The notes: generated by a model from the sequence alone, not told the origin. Counted from the first letter of the stretch, positions 30,262 to 37,208 are shown. The stretch is 37,208 nt of DNA from an uncultured Clostridium sp. (GCF_900547735.1 NZ_URHZ01000057.1:1-37208); one strand, 5' to 3'. Made by a program: numbers and translations.

Positions 30262-31635
30262 CTATCCCGCAAAGTAGGTAGCGTTGGCAGCCGTACACAC
30301 GATTGCCAGCGAGACACTGAAAAGCAGAAGCGCCGTCGCCGCCATGGAAAGAAGAAGGCGGCAGCCGTTTCCCACCTCGCTGATGCATGCCACCATCCTC
30401 TTATCACAGACCGGCTGCAAAAGCGCTGCGGCCCCCTGATAAAACAGGCAGAGAATCACAAGCTTTAATAACGGAATGACGGATATCAGGATGAGAATGA
30501 TAACCGCCCCGGCTCCGATGCTGTTTTTGATCAGCACTCCGGCTCCCATCACCATCTGGGAGACTGCCGCCGCCCCCTGCCCCAGCCCCGGTATGACGCT
30601 GACAAAACGCTGAAGCGACGTATTTTTGAGTGAATCGGCATAAGGGGTAACCAGATTCTGCAGTAAATGAAACCCCAGTATCACTCCCGTCATGGTTTTG
30701 AGTCCCCAGCGGATGGAACTGTCCAGCAGTTCGGTCATTCTGGAGAAGATGTCCTCTTTCACCATATGCCCCGCCAGAACAAAAAGAATATAAATCCGCA
30801 GGACCGGAAGCAGGAGCCTTAAAACCAGCCATTCTACAGCGCTGATGGAAAAGAGCATCCATCCATAGCCTGCTGCCGAAGTCAGACTCCCTCCCGAAAA
30901 GGAAACCGCCAGGAAATAGGTTGGGACCAGGGCCCGCATAAACTCAATGATATGGGACAGAATTTCCTTAGTGATGGCAATCCCGGTCAGGAAACTGGAT
31001 GCTAAGAATGTAAACATCAGAAGATAGGTTACATAAAATCCTGTCTCCGCAATCTGGCTGTTGGAAAAGATACTTGAAAAATTGGCAAATATCGCCCCGG
31101 TCAGTCCCAGGATCAGGACCTGTCCCATCCACTTACCGTTTTTAGCGATCTCCCCAAAGAGGCTGTCCCGCAGCGAAAGCAGACACTCGTGAAAAACTCC
31201 GGAAAAGTTTCCCTTCATCAGCTCCAAAATCAATTCTTTAAATGTGAAAGAAAACGTCCCGTTTCCGCTCTCCTCACTCATAAAGTTTTCTATCTTAGCT
31301 AAATCAAAATCATCCAGAAGATTCCCGGTCTCCGCTTCGTAACCGCCGCTTGCTTCATAGCCATCTCCCGTCCCATAGCCGCCGTCTGCCTCATAGCCTC
31401 CGCCCGTTCCATAGCCGCCGCCCGCCTCATATCCTCCGCCGTTTTTCTGCCCCGGCGTTTCCGCCGCCTCGGCCCGAAAACAGAATCCCGGAAATACCAT
31501 TGCGGCGGCGAGCAGGAACAGAACGGCGCTGCGTTTTCCCGTTCTCACCGCTTCTTTTAACTGAATTTTCAACTGTTTCATGATACGTTTTAATGACCGC
31601 ATTCTTATCCCGTCTCTCATATGAAGCACATCCAC
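30262..31635 (-). CDS. spoIIIAE: Stage III sporulation protein AE
   Basis: Polytopic membrane protein of the spoIIIA channel complex. A basic N-terminus and signal-like segment (SAVLFLLAAAMVFPGFCF, likely cut near AEA-AET) are followed at residues 66-104 by an unusual Gly/Tyr repeat tract (GGGYEA, GGGYGT, GGGYEA, DGGYGT, GDGYEA, SGGYEA). Then the family domain with about seven membrane segments follows. The start is uncertain: GTG 31635 has AAGGG seven bases upstream; in-frame GTG 31629, ATG 31620 and ATG 31602 are alternatives. Confidence 0.9.
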   Translation of the reverse strand: MDVLHMRDGIRMRSLKRIMKQLKIQLKEAVRTGKRSAVLFLLAAAMVFPGFCFRAEAAETPGQKNGGGYEAGGGYGTGGGYEADGGYGTGDGYEASGGYEAETGNLLDDFDLAKIENFMSEESGNGTFSFTFKELILELMKGNFSGVFHECLLSLRDSLFGEIAKNGKWMGQVLILGLTGAIFANFSSIFSNSQIAETGFYVTYLLMFTFLASSFLTGIAITKEILSHIIEFMRALVPTYFLAVSFSGGSLTSAAGYGWMLFSISAVEWLVLRLLLPVLRIYILFVLAGHMVKEDIFSRMTELLDSSIRWGLKTMTGVILGFHLLQNLVTPYADSLKNTSLQRFVSVIPGLGQGAAAVSQMVMGAGVLIKNSIGAGAVIILILISVIPLLKLVILCLFYQGAAALLQPVCDKRMVACISEVGNGCRLLLSMAATALLLFSVSLAIVCTAANATYFAG

Positions 31636-31661
31636 CAGCCTTCCCTTTTCATTCCGCCGCC

Positions 31662-32048
31662 TCAGGCCAAAAAACCCTGAAGTGTCTCCAGAAGCGCCAG
31701 CAGCACCGGCATACTGACGGCCAGAATGGACAGTTTTGCGAATATTTCAATCTGCGTCCCGATGGCGCCGTACCCGGCGTCTTTACAGATCCCGGAGGCA
31801 AATTCGGCAATATATGTAATTCCCGCCATTTTAAGAAGTGTGGTCAGATATACGCTGTTAATATTGATATAACTCTGAATCTGGTGAGCCGTATCGATGA
31901 TAATCTTCATCTTGCCTGTCCCATAGAAAAACAGGATTAATCCGGCAGCCATAATCAGATAAGTACCATACTCTCCGCCCTTGCTTTTAAACTGTACCGC
32001 CAGAAGCACGGCGGCAAGTCCCAGCACGGACGCCGTAATGATAGACAT
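31662..32048 (-). CDS. spoIIIAD: Stage III sporulation protein AD
   Basis: A 128-residue membrane protein with about four hydrophobic segments, paralogous to SpoIIIAC (both belong to the SpoIIIAC/AD family). Motifs: SKGGEYGTYLIMAAGLILFFYG and LLKMAGITYIAEFASGICKDAGYGAIGTQIEIFAKLSIL. AAGGAGG precedes ATG 32048. Part of the AA-AG operon; required for forespore channel function in Bacillus. Confidence 0.95.
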   Translation of the reverse strand: MSIITASVLGLAAVLLAVQFKSKGGEYGTYLIMAAGLILFFYGTGKMKIIIDTAHQIQSYININSVYLTTLLKMAGITYIAEFASGICKDAGYGAIGTQIEIFAKLSILAVSMPVLLALLETLQGFLA

Positions 32049-32074
32049 GAACCCGCCTCCTTCCTGACCCTCTG

Positions 32075-32269
32075 TTACAATGCAAACAGCTCTTTCATCG
32101 TCTCAAAAAGCTGGTATATGTACGGTATCATCCAGAACAACACCAGCACCAGTCCCGCCAGGCTGGTGAGAAAGGCCTGCTCTTCCCTGCCGCTGTGTTT
32201 GAGTATCTGGCAGATGACCGACACCAGAATTCCCACTGCCGCAATCCTGAAAATCAAACTTACCCCCAT
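32075..32269 (-). CDS. spoIIIAC: Stage III sporulation protein AC
   Basis: A 64-residue protein with two membrane segments (IFRIAAVGILVSVICQIL and FLTSLAGLVLVLFWMIPYIYQLF) and the family block HSGREEQAF. AGGAGG lies nine bases before ATG 32269. It is separated from the spoIIIAB stop by about 70 bases and from spoIIIAD by 26 bases. Confidence 0.95.
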   Translation of the reverse strand: MGVSLIFRIAAVGILVSVICQILKHSGREEQAFLTSLAGLVLVLFWMIPYIYQLFETMKELFAL

Positions 32270-32338
32270 ATGAAAAATCCTCCTGCATCTATTAACTCGT
32301 GCCGTTCCCGCACTCTCAGCTTTCCATCTTATACCCTA

Positions 32339-32860
32339 TCAAATTAGTATTACGACAAGAAACAAACCGGATAAGATTCCCATTCCAAAGAACAGCCGGC
32401 TCTTTTCCGGTTCTTCCTTCCGTAACTTCTCTATGGAATGCTCCAAATCCTCCAGATAAAATAGAATTGCCTTTTCCTGCATGTCGCGGTCCAGATATCC
32501 CAAGCTCTCGCCAAACCGCAGGAGCTGCTCCTGTTCCTTCTTATTTAATGCACTTTCGGCGGCAAATCTCCCGGCCCTCTCTTTCCAGACCGTCTCAAAG
32601 CTCTCGCCCGACTCCTGTTCCAGCGTTTCCGCCACCTCGATAAACATCTTTCCCGCCGGTCCCGGATTGCGTTTTCCCGTTCTGAACAATGCCTCGGCCA
32701 GCGGGACATTGGCATACAGGATTTCCCCCTTCATGTGGGAGGCCATCCGCCGCAATGTCTCTAAAAGCCTTAACCGCTCCCTCAGCCTGTGCACCGCCTC
32801 GGCTCCGATTCCCGTACAGGAAGCTATTACCAGTATCAGCCCTGCCGTTTTCATCCACAT
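32339..32860 (-). CDS. spoIIIAB: Stage III sporulation protein AB
   Basis: A 173-residue protein with a membrane segment at each end (TAGLILVIASCTGIGAEA and FFGMGILSGLFLVVILI) and a helical middle part with EILYANVPLAEAL, GESLGYLDRDMQEKAI and LEHSIEKLRKEEPEKSRLF. It resembles type II secretion GspF-like proteins in the family literature. ATG 32860 overlaps spoIIIAA by ten bases, with GGGAGG upstream. Confidence 0.94.
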   Translation of the reverse strand: MWMKTAGLILVIASCTGIGAEAVHRLRERLRLLETLRRMASHMKGEILYANVPLAEALFRTGKRNPGPAGKMFIEVAETLEQESGESFETVWKERAGRFAAESALNKKEQEQLLRFGESLGYLDRDMQEKAILFYLEDLEHSIEKLRKEEPEKSRLFFGMGILSGLFLVVILI

Positions 32861-33822
32861 AAAAGATTCCTCCCGTTTCCATCACAGATTTCCCGGATTG
32901 TTCCCGGCCCGTTTCGGTTACCCAGAATTACATACCGGTCAAAGACCGACTCCTCGATAAACCGGCTGAGCCCCGGCTTTTTCCTGATATCCTCCATCGA
33001 TGTTCCATGGATTGTGGCAAGAATCCGGCAGCCGCAGTTCATCACATAACGCATGGCCTCCAGGTCCTGCTCTCCTCCAATCTCGTCCACCGCCACCACA
33101 TCGGGAGCCATAGACCGGATTAACATCATCATCCCCGCCGCCTTCGGACAGCAGTCCAGGATATCCGTGCGCTGTCCCACATCGTTCTGGGGAATACCCT
33201 GAAAACAAGCTCCAATCTCCGACCGCTCGTCAACCACTCCCACCGTCTTACCGTTTTTCCCATTGGAAACCTGGCGGACGATATCGCGCAGCAGTGTCGT
33301 TTTCCCACATCTGGGAGGTGAGATGAGCAGGGTATGTAAAAAATCTCCGTTCGCCCGGTCATACAAATACGAAAGCACCCGGTCCGCACACCCCTTGACC
33401 TGATGTGAAAAACGGATATTCAGGAACGTGACCGGCTGTATGGTTTTCACGCTGCCTTTTTCCAGGATCACCCGGCCCGCCACCCCAATTCTGTGGCCCC
33501 CGGATACCGTGATAAATCCCTGTTTCAACTCCTCCTCATACGCATACAGGGAATAGCGGACCGCACATTGGAGCGTCTCTTCCACATCTTCCTTAGACAC
33601 GCAAAAGCAGCCTTTCCCCTCCTCTTTTCCCAAGCCCCCGGAAAGCCCGCCAAGCTTTCCCTCCTCATCCACCGTATACTCTTTGTTCCTGTAAATGATA
33701 AAAAGCGGAGCGCCGATCCGCATGCGGATTTCCTCTATACCCTCCGGCTCCACATTAAGCGTTCCCAGCACTCCCCTGAGTTTTTTTGAAAAAATCTGAA
33801 ACAGCCTGTCTTTGCTCTCCAT
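32851..33822 (-). CDS. spoIIIAA: Stage III sporulation protein AA, ATPase
   Basis: Cytosolic secretion-type ATPase that powers the spoIIIA channel. Walker A is SPPRCGKTT at residues 168-176, Walker B is DVVAVDE at 241-247, and the R-rich VDERSEIG block precedes it. At 323 residues it is full length. AAGGAGG precedes ATG 33822. First gene of the spoIIIA operon, 20-50 bases downstream of a sigma-E promoter. Confidence 0.96.
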   Translation of the reverse strand: MESKDRLFQIFSKKLRGVLGTLNVEPEGIEEIRMRIGAPLFIIYRNKEYTVDEEGKLGGLSGGLGKEEGKGCFCVSKEDVEETLQCAVRYSLYAYEEELKQGFITVSGGHRIGVAGRVILEKGSVKTIQPVTFLNIRFSHQVKGCADRVLSYLYDRANGDFLHTLLISPPRCGKTTLLRDIVRQVSNGKNGKTVGVVDERSEIGACFQGIPQNDVGQRTDILDCCPKAAGMMMLIRSMAPDVVAVDEIGGEQDLEAMRYVMNCGCRILATIHGTSMEDIRKKPGLSRFIEESVFDRYVILGNRNGPGTIREICDGNGRNLLCG

Positions 33823-33844
33823 CCTGTCCGCCTCCTTTTACCTC

Positions 33845-33873
33845 AATATATGTACAGGCGGGGAAAATATGAC
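33845..33873 (-). promoter_or_regulatory. Sigma-E promoter of the spoIIIA operon
   Basis: On the minus strand GTCATATT (33866-33873) and CATATATT (33845-33852) are 13 bases apart. They match the mother-cell sigma-E consensus (KMATATT, about 14 bases, CATACANT) in all but one position. It lies 23 bases upstream of the spoIIIAA start. Confidence 0.8.
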
Positions 33874-33877
33874 AAGC

Positions 33878-33943
33878 CAAAAACTGACCCGATTATTTTT
33901 TATAATTCTGGTTATTCTAAATCAGTCCAGTTTTTGTTATAGT
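33878..33943 (+). promoter_or_regulatory. Promoter region of the pyridoxamine kinase gene with inverted repeat
   Basis: CAAAAACTG (33878-33886) and CAGTTTTTG (33928-33936) are a perfect inverted repeat 41 bases apart. The right arm abuts a TATAGT -10 box (33938-33943); no clear -35 is present. It could be a binding site of a looping repressor or activator; this is inference. Confidence 0.35.
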
Positions 33944-33984
33944 GCGTTTAAGAACATCAAATAAAAAAATCAGGAGGTCAGCCA

Positions 33985-34842
33985 ATGAAAAGAATCGTAA
34001 CTCTTCAGGATATATCCTGTGTCGGACGCTGTTCCATCACGGTGGCCCTGCCGGTTATATCGGCCATGGGCGTGGAATGCGGAATACTGCCAACTGCGGT
34101 TTTATCCACCCATACAATGTTTCATACATTTACATGCAAGGATTTGTCGGATCAGATCGCTCCTATCGCCGATGCGTGGGAACAGGAGAAGATTACATTT
34201 GACGCCATCTACACGGGCTATCTTGCCTCAGCCGAACAGTGTGCCCAGGTATGTGACTTTTTTGACCGTTTTACCACACCCGGCAACCTCGTACTGGTCG
34301 ATCCGGCCATGGCCGACAACGGTCTGCTCTATCCGGCTTTTGACAGCGGCTTTCCGGCGGAGATGGCAAAGGTCTGTGCAAAAGCCGACGTAATTATGCC
34401 GAACATAACAGAGGCCTGCCTGCTTACCGGCATGCCTTATAGGACCTCTTATGACGAAGCTTATATCCATGAACTCCTGGAGAAGCTGCTGGCGCTGGGC
34501 TGCAAAACCGCGGTCCTGACCGGAGTCAGCTTCGAGGAGGGTAAATTAGGCGTCGTATACCTTGATCAAGACGGCCGGTTCTTCTCCTATTTCACCCGTC
34601 ACTGCCCGCAGAGCTATCACGGCACCGGAGATTTATATTCCTCCACAGTTCTCGGAGGACTGATGCGCGGCCTGAGCCTTGGAAGCGCCCTCTCCCTGGC
34701 CGCTGATTTTGTAGTTACGTGTATTGACGCCACCAGCACTGCTGAAAACACCCGCTGGTATGCCGTAGAATTTGAATCCCAGATTCCAAAGCTGTGCGCA
34801 ATGTTAGAGGAACATATCCGGGCGGAAAAAGAAGAGAAATAG
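33985..34842 (+). CDS. Pyridoxal/pyridoxamine kinase (PdxY/PdxK type)
   Basis: Ribokinase-fold enzyme that phosphorylates vitamin B6 vitamers with ATP. Motifs: the N-terminal QDISCVGRCSITVALPVISAMG, the substrate region TAVLSTHT, VDPAMADNG, MPNITEACLLTG, and the anion-hole/catalytic-base motif HGTGDLYSS with its Asp. 285 residues, full length. AGGAGG lies seven bases before ATG. It stands alone, divergent from the spoIIIA operon. A bifunctional ThiD-like role is less likely because of the HGTGDLYSS sequence. Confidence 0.9.
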   Translation: MKRIVTLQDISCVGRCSITVALPVISAMGVECGILPTAVLSTHTMFHTFTCKDLSDQIAPIADAWEQEKITFDAIYTGYLASAEQCAQVCDFFDRFTTPGNLVLVDPAMADNGLLYPAFDSGFPAEMAKVCAKADVIMPNITEACLLTGMPYRTSYDEAYIHELLEKLLALGCKTAVLTGVSFEEGKLGVVYLDQDGRFFSYFTRHCPQSYHGTGDLYSSTVLGGLMRGLSLGSALSLAADFVVTCIDATSTAENTRWYAVEFESQIPKLCAMLEEHIRAEKEEK

Positions 34843-34917
34843 AGAACGCAAAAATTAGGCTGTGTATCGTATAAAAACATTTCCAAAAATATACAAATAT
34901 CCAAAAGGAATGAAATA

Positions 34918-34930
34918 TGGTATAATACCA
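34918..34930 (+). promoter_or_regulatory. Extended -10 promoter inside a palindrome, upstream of the acetyltransferase
   Basis: TGGTATAATACCA is a perfect inverted repeat (TGGTAT-A-ATACCA) that contains an extended -10 (TG-N-TATAAT). No good -35 is seen. A repressor binding here would cover the promoter. The leader to the start codon is about 110 bases. Confidence 0.5.
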
Positions 34931-35042
34931 GAATAATATGAACTGAATCATATGGAAAAGGTCGGTGATACACAGGTGAAACGATGCATTGCAACTGCCG
35001 GAATAGCACCCATAAACACAATAATCAGATTCAGGAGGAAGA

Positions 35043-35699
35043 ATGATGTCTATTCCGGCAAAGAAAATATATCCGCGCTCAGGTGACAGGCAGACCGTTT
35101 ATTTAAACGCTGTTGTCAATGAACCCGGCATATCGGTCGGCGCATATACAATGTACAATGATTTTGTAAATGATCCGGTTGATTTTGAAAAGAATAACGT
35201 ACTCTATCACTATCCCATTAATCAGGATCGCCTGATAATCGGAAAGTTTTGTTCCATTGCCTGCGGAGCCAAATTCATATTTACGAGCGCCAATCATACG
35301 ATGGCTTCCCTTTCAACCTATCCGTTTCCTCTGTTCTTTGAAGAATGGGATACCCCCATTTCAGAGGTGCGGACATCCTGGGACAACAAGGGTGATATTG
35401 TAATCGGCAATGACGTCTGGATTGGATACGAAGCCGTGATCATGTCCGGCGTCCACATCGGCGACGGAGCGATTATCGGAACGAGGGCCGTTGTTACAAA
35501 AGATGTCGAGCCCTATACGATTGTAGGAGGGCTGCCGGCAAAGCCAATCAGAAAGCGTTACGGCCAGGATGCGATATTAAAACTGGAAGAACTCAGATGG
35601 TGGGATTTGCCCTATGAGCAAATAAAACTGCTCCTGCCTGCTGTGAAAAGCGGCGATGTCGCAGTTTTAGAAGAAGCATATAAGAACCTGCAGAATTAA
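35043..35699 (+). CDS. Vat/CatB-type xenobiotic O-acetyltransferase
   Basis: Hexapeptide-repeat (left-handed beta-helix) acetyltransferase of 218 residues. ILYHYPI-like VLYHYPINQDRLIIGKFCSIACGAKFIFTSANHTM holds the catalytic His (ANHTM), followed by GDIVIGNDVWIGYEAVIMSGVHIGDGAIIGTRAVVTKDVEPYTIVGGLPAK and the C-terminal RWWDLPYEQI block. Family members inactivate streptogramin A or chloramphenicol; whether this one confers resistance cannot be read. GGAGG lies four bases before the first ATG and seven before the second (35046), which may be the real start. Confidence 0.88.
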   Translation: MMSIPAKKIYPRSGDRQTVYLNAVVNEPGISVGAYTMYNDFVNDPVDFEKNNVLYHYPINQDRLIIGKFCSIACGAKFIFTSANHTMASLSTYPFPLFFEEWDTPISEVRTSWDNKGDIVIGNDVWIGYEAVIMSGVHIGDGAIIGTRAVVTKDVEPYTIVGGLPAKPIRKRYGQDAILKLEELRWWDLPYEQIKLLLPAVKSGDVAVLEEAYKNLQN

Positions 35700-35711
35700 A
35701 GGAGCATTAAA

Positions 35712-35776
35712 AGAGGTACCCCGGCGGTAATCACAGTCAATCCTGCTGTGTTTTGCCGCCAGGGTACCTTTTATTG
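35712..35776 (+). terminator. Terminator after the acetyltransferase gene
   Basis: AGGTACCC pairs with GGGTACCT, GGCGG with CCGCC, and CACAG with CTGTG, in one three-part stem (35714-35736 with 35746-35769). It is followed by TTTTATT on the plus strand. Confidence 0.85.
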
Positions 35777-35816
35777 AGTGGCAATGAAAAGTTCGCAAAG
35801 CGTGCTTTTCGTTGTT
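35769..35816 (+). repeat. Terminator-linked palindromic repeat (family 1), copy D
   Basis: TTTTATTGAGTGG links the terminator at 35712-35770 to CAATGAAAAGTTCGC, loop AAA, GCGTGCTTTTCGTTG. Its orientation is the same as copy B and opposite to copies A and C. It lies between converging genes. Confidence 0.75.
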
Positions 35817-35846
35817 TTTCGCCTTTTGTTTTTTTATCTACGCCGC

Positions 35847-36950
35847 CTATAAGAAATCTTTACATGATACAAGCAAATCAATCTTTTTCCACTGGGTTTC
35901 CTCGTCGATACAGTTTCCCTCTTCCACGGATGCAAAACCGCACTGCGGGGACAGAGCGATATTGTCACCTACAATGGCTTTTGCTTCCAGATATCTTCGC
36001 TTGATATCGTCATGGCATTCCAGAACCGGGTTTTTGGTAGAAATCAGGCCGGCCACAAACGTGGCGTTCGTCTCCTTTAAAACCGTCCATGGCTCAAAGG
36101 AACCGGAACGTTCGTCATCATACTCTACAAAGAAACCGTCATAAGGAATCTGACTGATAATCGGTGCCACGGAATCATAGAAGCCGGAGAAAAGAGGGTT
36201 GCCTTTGAAATTCCCCTTACAGAAATGTGTGGCAATCACCATATCGGCCGGTCTGTTTTCAAGCGCTTTTACAGACACGCGTTTAAACCATTCCAGGACT
36301 TCGTCTTTCTCATATCCCAGGGAATTTACCTTCTTTAAGAAATCCTCGTCAATCATATAAGTCCAGGACGTATCATCAATCTGGAGGTATCTGCATCCAT
36401 GCGCATACAAATCCTGAATCGCGCCCTGGTATGCAAGGGCAATATCCTCAATCAGCGCCTCTATATTGCTTCCATAATACGGAACTTCCTTAATTCCCAT
36501 CTGCAGATAGTTGTCCACCAGAATCATATTCGGTCCGGAAATACACTTCTTGGCAGTAATACCCGGGTACTTCCCGGCCTCTTTGAGAAGAAAATCATAG
36601 GCCTCGATTTCCGCATGGGCACGTTCAGGGTTATAGGAAATTTTTCCGCTGATATATCCCAGTTCAATATGGTTTACCACGCCATTGCGTTCCTTATCCA
36701 GATGCTTTGTCGTAAAACCGTCAAATTCCTTGAGCCAGTCCAGGTGCCACCATCTGCGTCGGTATTCACCGTCGGTCACAAACTTAAGACCATGGGATAC
36801 CTCTTTCTCGACCAGCTCTGAAATGGCCGCATCCTCAATCTTCCGCAGTTCAGCCAGCGTTATTTCACCGTCTGAAAACTGTTTTCTCGCCGTCTTAATC
36901 TGTTCGGGCCTTAAAAATGAGCCTACGATGTCATACTTAATGTTTAACAT
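35847..36950 (-). CDS. MetE C-terminal-like cobalamin-independent methyltransferase (YxjG type)
   Basis: Predicted cytosolic, zinc-dependent methyltransferase that makes methionine from homocysteine, of the short form (367 residues) without the MetE N-terminal half. VGSFLRP at the start, RYLQIDDTSW, THFCKGN (Cys as zinc ligand), the YDDERSGSFEPW block, and LSPQCGFAS (second zinc Cys) are in the usual order. ATG 36950 is chosen because GGAGG lies seven bases upstream; the open frame to 37049 has none. The methyl donor is unknown; Bacillus YxjG/YxjH relatives are S-box controlled, but no SAM riboswitch is seen here. Confidence 0.88.
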   Translation of the reverse strand: MLNIKYDIVGSFLRPEQIKTARKQFSDGEITLAELRKIEDAAISELVEKEVSHGLKFVTDGEYRRRWWHLDWLKEFDGFTTKHLDKERNGVVNHIELGYISGKISYNPERAHAEIEAYDFLLKEAGKYPGITAKKCISGPNMILVDNYLQMGIKEVPYYGSNIEALIEDIALAYQGAIQDLYAHGCRYLQIDDTSWTYMIDEDFLKKVNSLGYEKDEVLEWFKRVSVKALENRPADMVIATHFCKGNFKGNPLFSGFYDSVAPIISQIPYDGFFVEYDDERSGSFEPWTVLKETNATFVAGLISTKNPVLECHDDIKRRYLEAKAIVGDNIALSPQCGFASVEEGNCIDEETQWKKIDLLVSCKDFL

Positions 36951-37020
36951 TTGAATACCTCCGTGAATTTTTATAAGAGTCCATGTTGTTTCCAGCTTTT
37001 TCCTGTACAAAATATAATTT

Positions 37021-37049
37021 ATTTTATCACTAATCTGCACTCTTTTCAA
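37021..37049 (-). promoter_or_regulatory. Promoter of the MetE-like gene
   Basis: On the minus strand TTGAAA (37044-37049) and TAAAAT (37021-37026) are exactly 17 bases apart. Repeat family 2 copy 4 begins only about 15 bases upstream of the -35. Confidence 0.55.
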
Positions 37050-37059
37050 ATGGGGATTT

Positions 37060-37208
37060 GATTGAGAAATGAGGACGCCGCCGTCAGGCCAAGGGTCGGG
37101 ATGGTGAGGGGGATCGATGAGTCTTTAGTCCCGGGCGTCAGGTTATCGTGAGCGGGGAATCCGGGCAGAAAAAGTTCCTGCGGGAAACGCTTGCGCTCTT
37201 TGGAGTAC
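37060..37208 (+). repeat. Intergenic repeat family 2, copy 4 (cut by window edge)
   Basis: Starts GATTGAGAAATGAGGACGCCGCCGTC, then GATGAGTCTTTAGTCCCGGG, GCGGGGAATCCGGG, an A-run with GTTCCTGCGGGAAACGC and ends GCGCTCTTTGGAGTAC. The blocks match copy 1 at the left window end in order and spacing, in opposite orientation. No ORF is supported. Confidence 0.65.

Noticed and set aside
31320..31445. CRISPR-like array in the 18/36-bp repeats
   Set aside because: The repeats are in frame within spoIIIAE, have no spacers, and encode a Gly-Tyr tract.
34617..35021. Minus-strand ORF of 134 codons opposite the end of the B6 kinase gene
   Set aside because: Overlaps the kinase gene and the promoter of the acetyltransferase gene; no domain and no ribosome site.
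34952..35087. Possible 44-codon leader peptide overlapping the acetyltransferase start
   Set aside because: Attractive as an attenuator of a resistance gene, but there is no ribosome site before its ATG and no drug-type stalling motif or alternating hairpins were found.
35847..37049. Longer start for the MetE-like protein (33 more residues)
   Set aside because: The extension runs through the promoter boxes, and the ATG at 36950 has GGAGG at good spacing and begins the conserved VGSFLRP region.

Overview
The window looks like chromosomal DNA from an endospore-forming member of the Clostridia, most likely a Lachnospiraceae gut anaerobe of the Enterocloster/Lachnoclostridium type. The evidence is Spo0A, SpoIVB and a full set of SpoIIIA proteins, AGGAGG ribosome sites, an OadB sodium pump subunit, a hybrid histidine kinase of the type common in this family, and moderate GC. 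The genus is inference. No rRNA, tRNA, CRISPR array, transposase or phage gene was seen.

Left part (1-9154): an M18 aminopeptidase; a reverse-strand cluster maf / Cof-type HAD phosphatase / PPIase-like lipoprotein / GH3 beta-hexosaminidase; a CmpB-type membrane protein; a DUF212/PAP2 membrane protein; and glgA with an HD-domain hydrolase. Middle part (9391-21027): spo0A and spoIVB lie on the same strand but are separated by about 9.5 kb. That stretch holds a sugar module (GH2 hydrolase, two RbsC/YtfT-type permeases, an RbsA-type double ATPase, a YtfQ-like lipoprotein), a divergent long ArsR-type regulator with repeated ATTGTAA operator-like motifs, a structured-looking gap and a GNAT acetyltransferase.

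Right part (21400-37208): an FMN riboswitch controlling RibU; a pyridoxamine-phosphate-oxidase-fold protein; OadB with a 37-residue OadG-like partner; a yybP-ykoY-like riboswitch candidate upstream; an Asp23 protein; and the spoIIIA locus. spoIIIAA-AG are contiguous, start with a very good sigma-E promoter and end at a terminator. spoIIIAH is cut off from them by an opposite-strand PAS hybrid kinase. The last 11 codons of spoIIIAG are duplicated just upstream of spoIIIAH. Then come a pyridoxamine kinase, a Vat/CatB-type acetyltransferase and a MetE-C/YxjG-type methyltransferase.

The most unusual signal is in the gaps between genes. Three small repeat families were read directly from the sequence: (i) a 33-nt palindrome in four copies, each next to a hairpin plus T-tract, joined by the same TTATTGAGTGG-like link; (ii) a roughly 100-150 bp repeat in four copies, two of which form the ends of the window in opposite orientation and one of which supplies the hexosaminidase stop codon; (iii) GCCGCATAG...CTGCCCGG hairpin units, two between the acetyltransferase gene and spoIVB and a shorter one upstream of oadB. 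None is assigned to a known family here.
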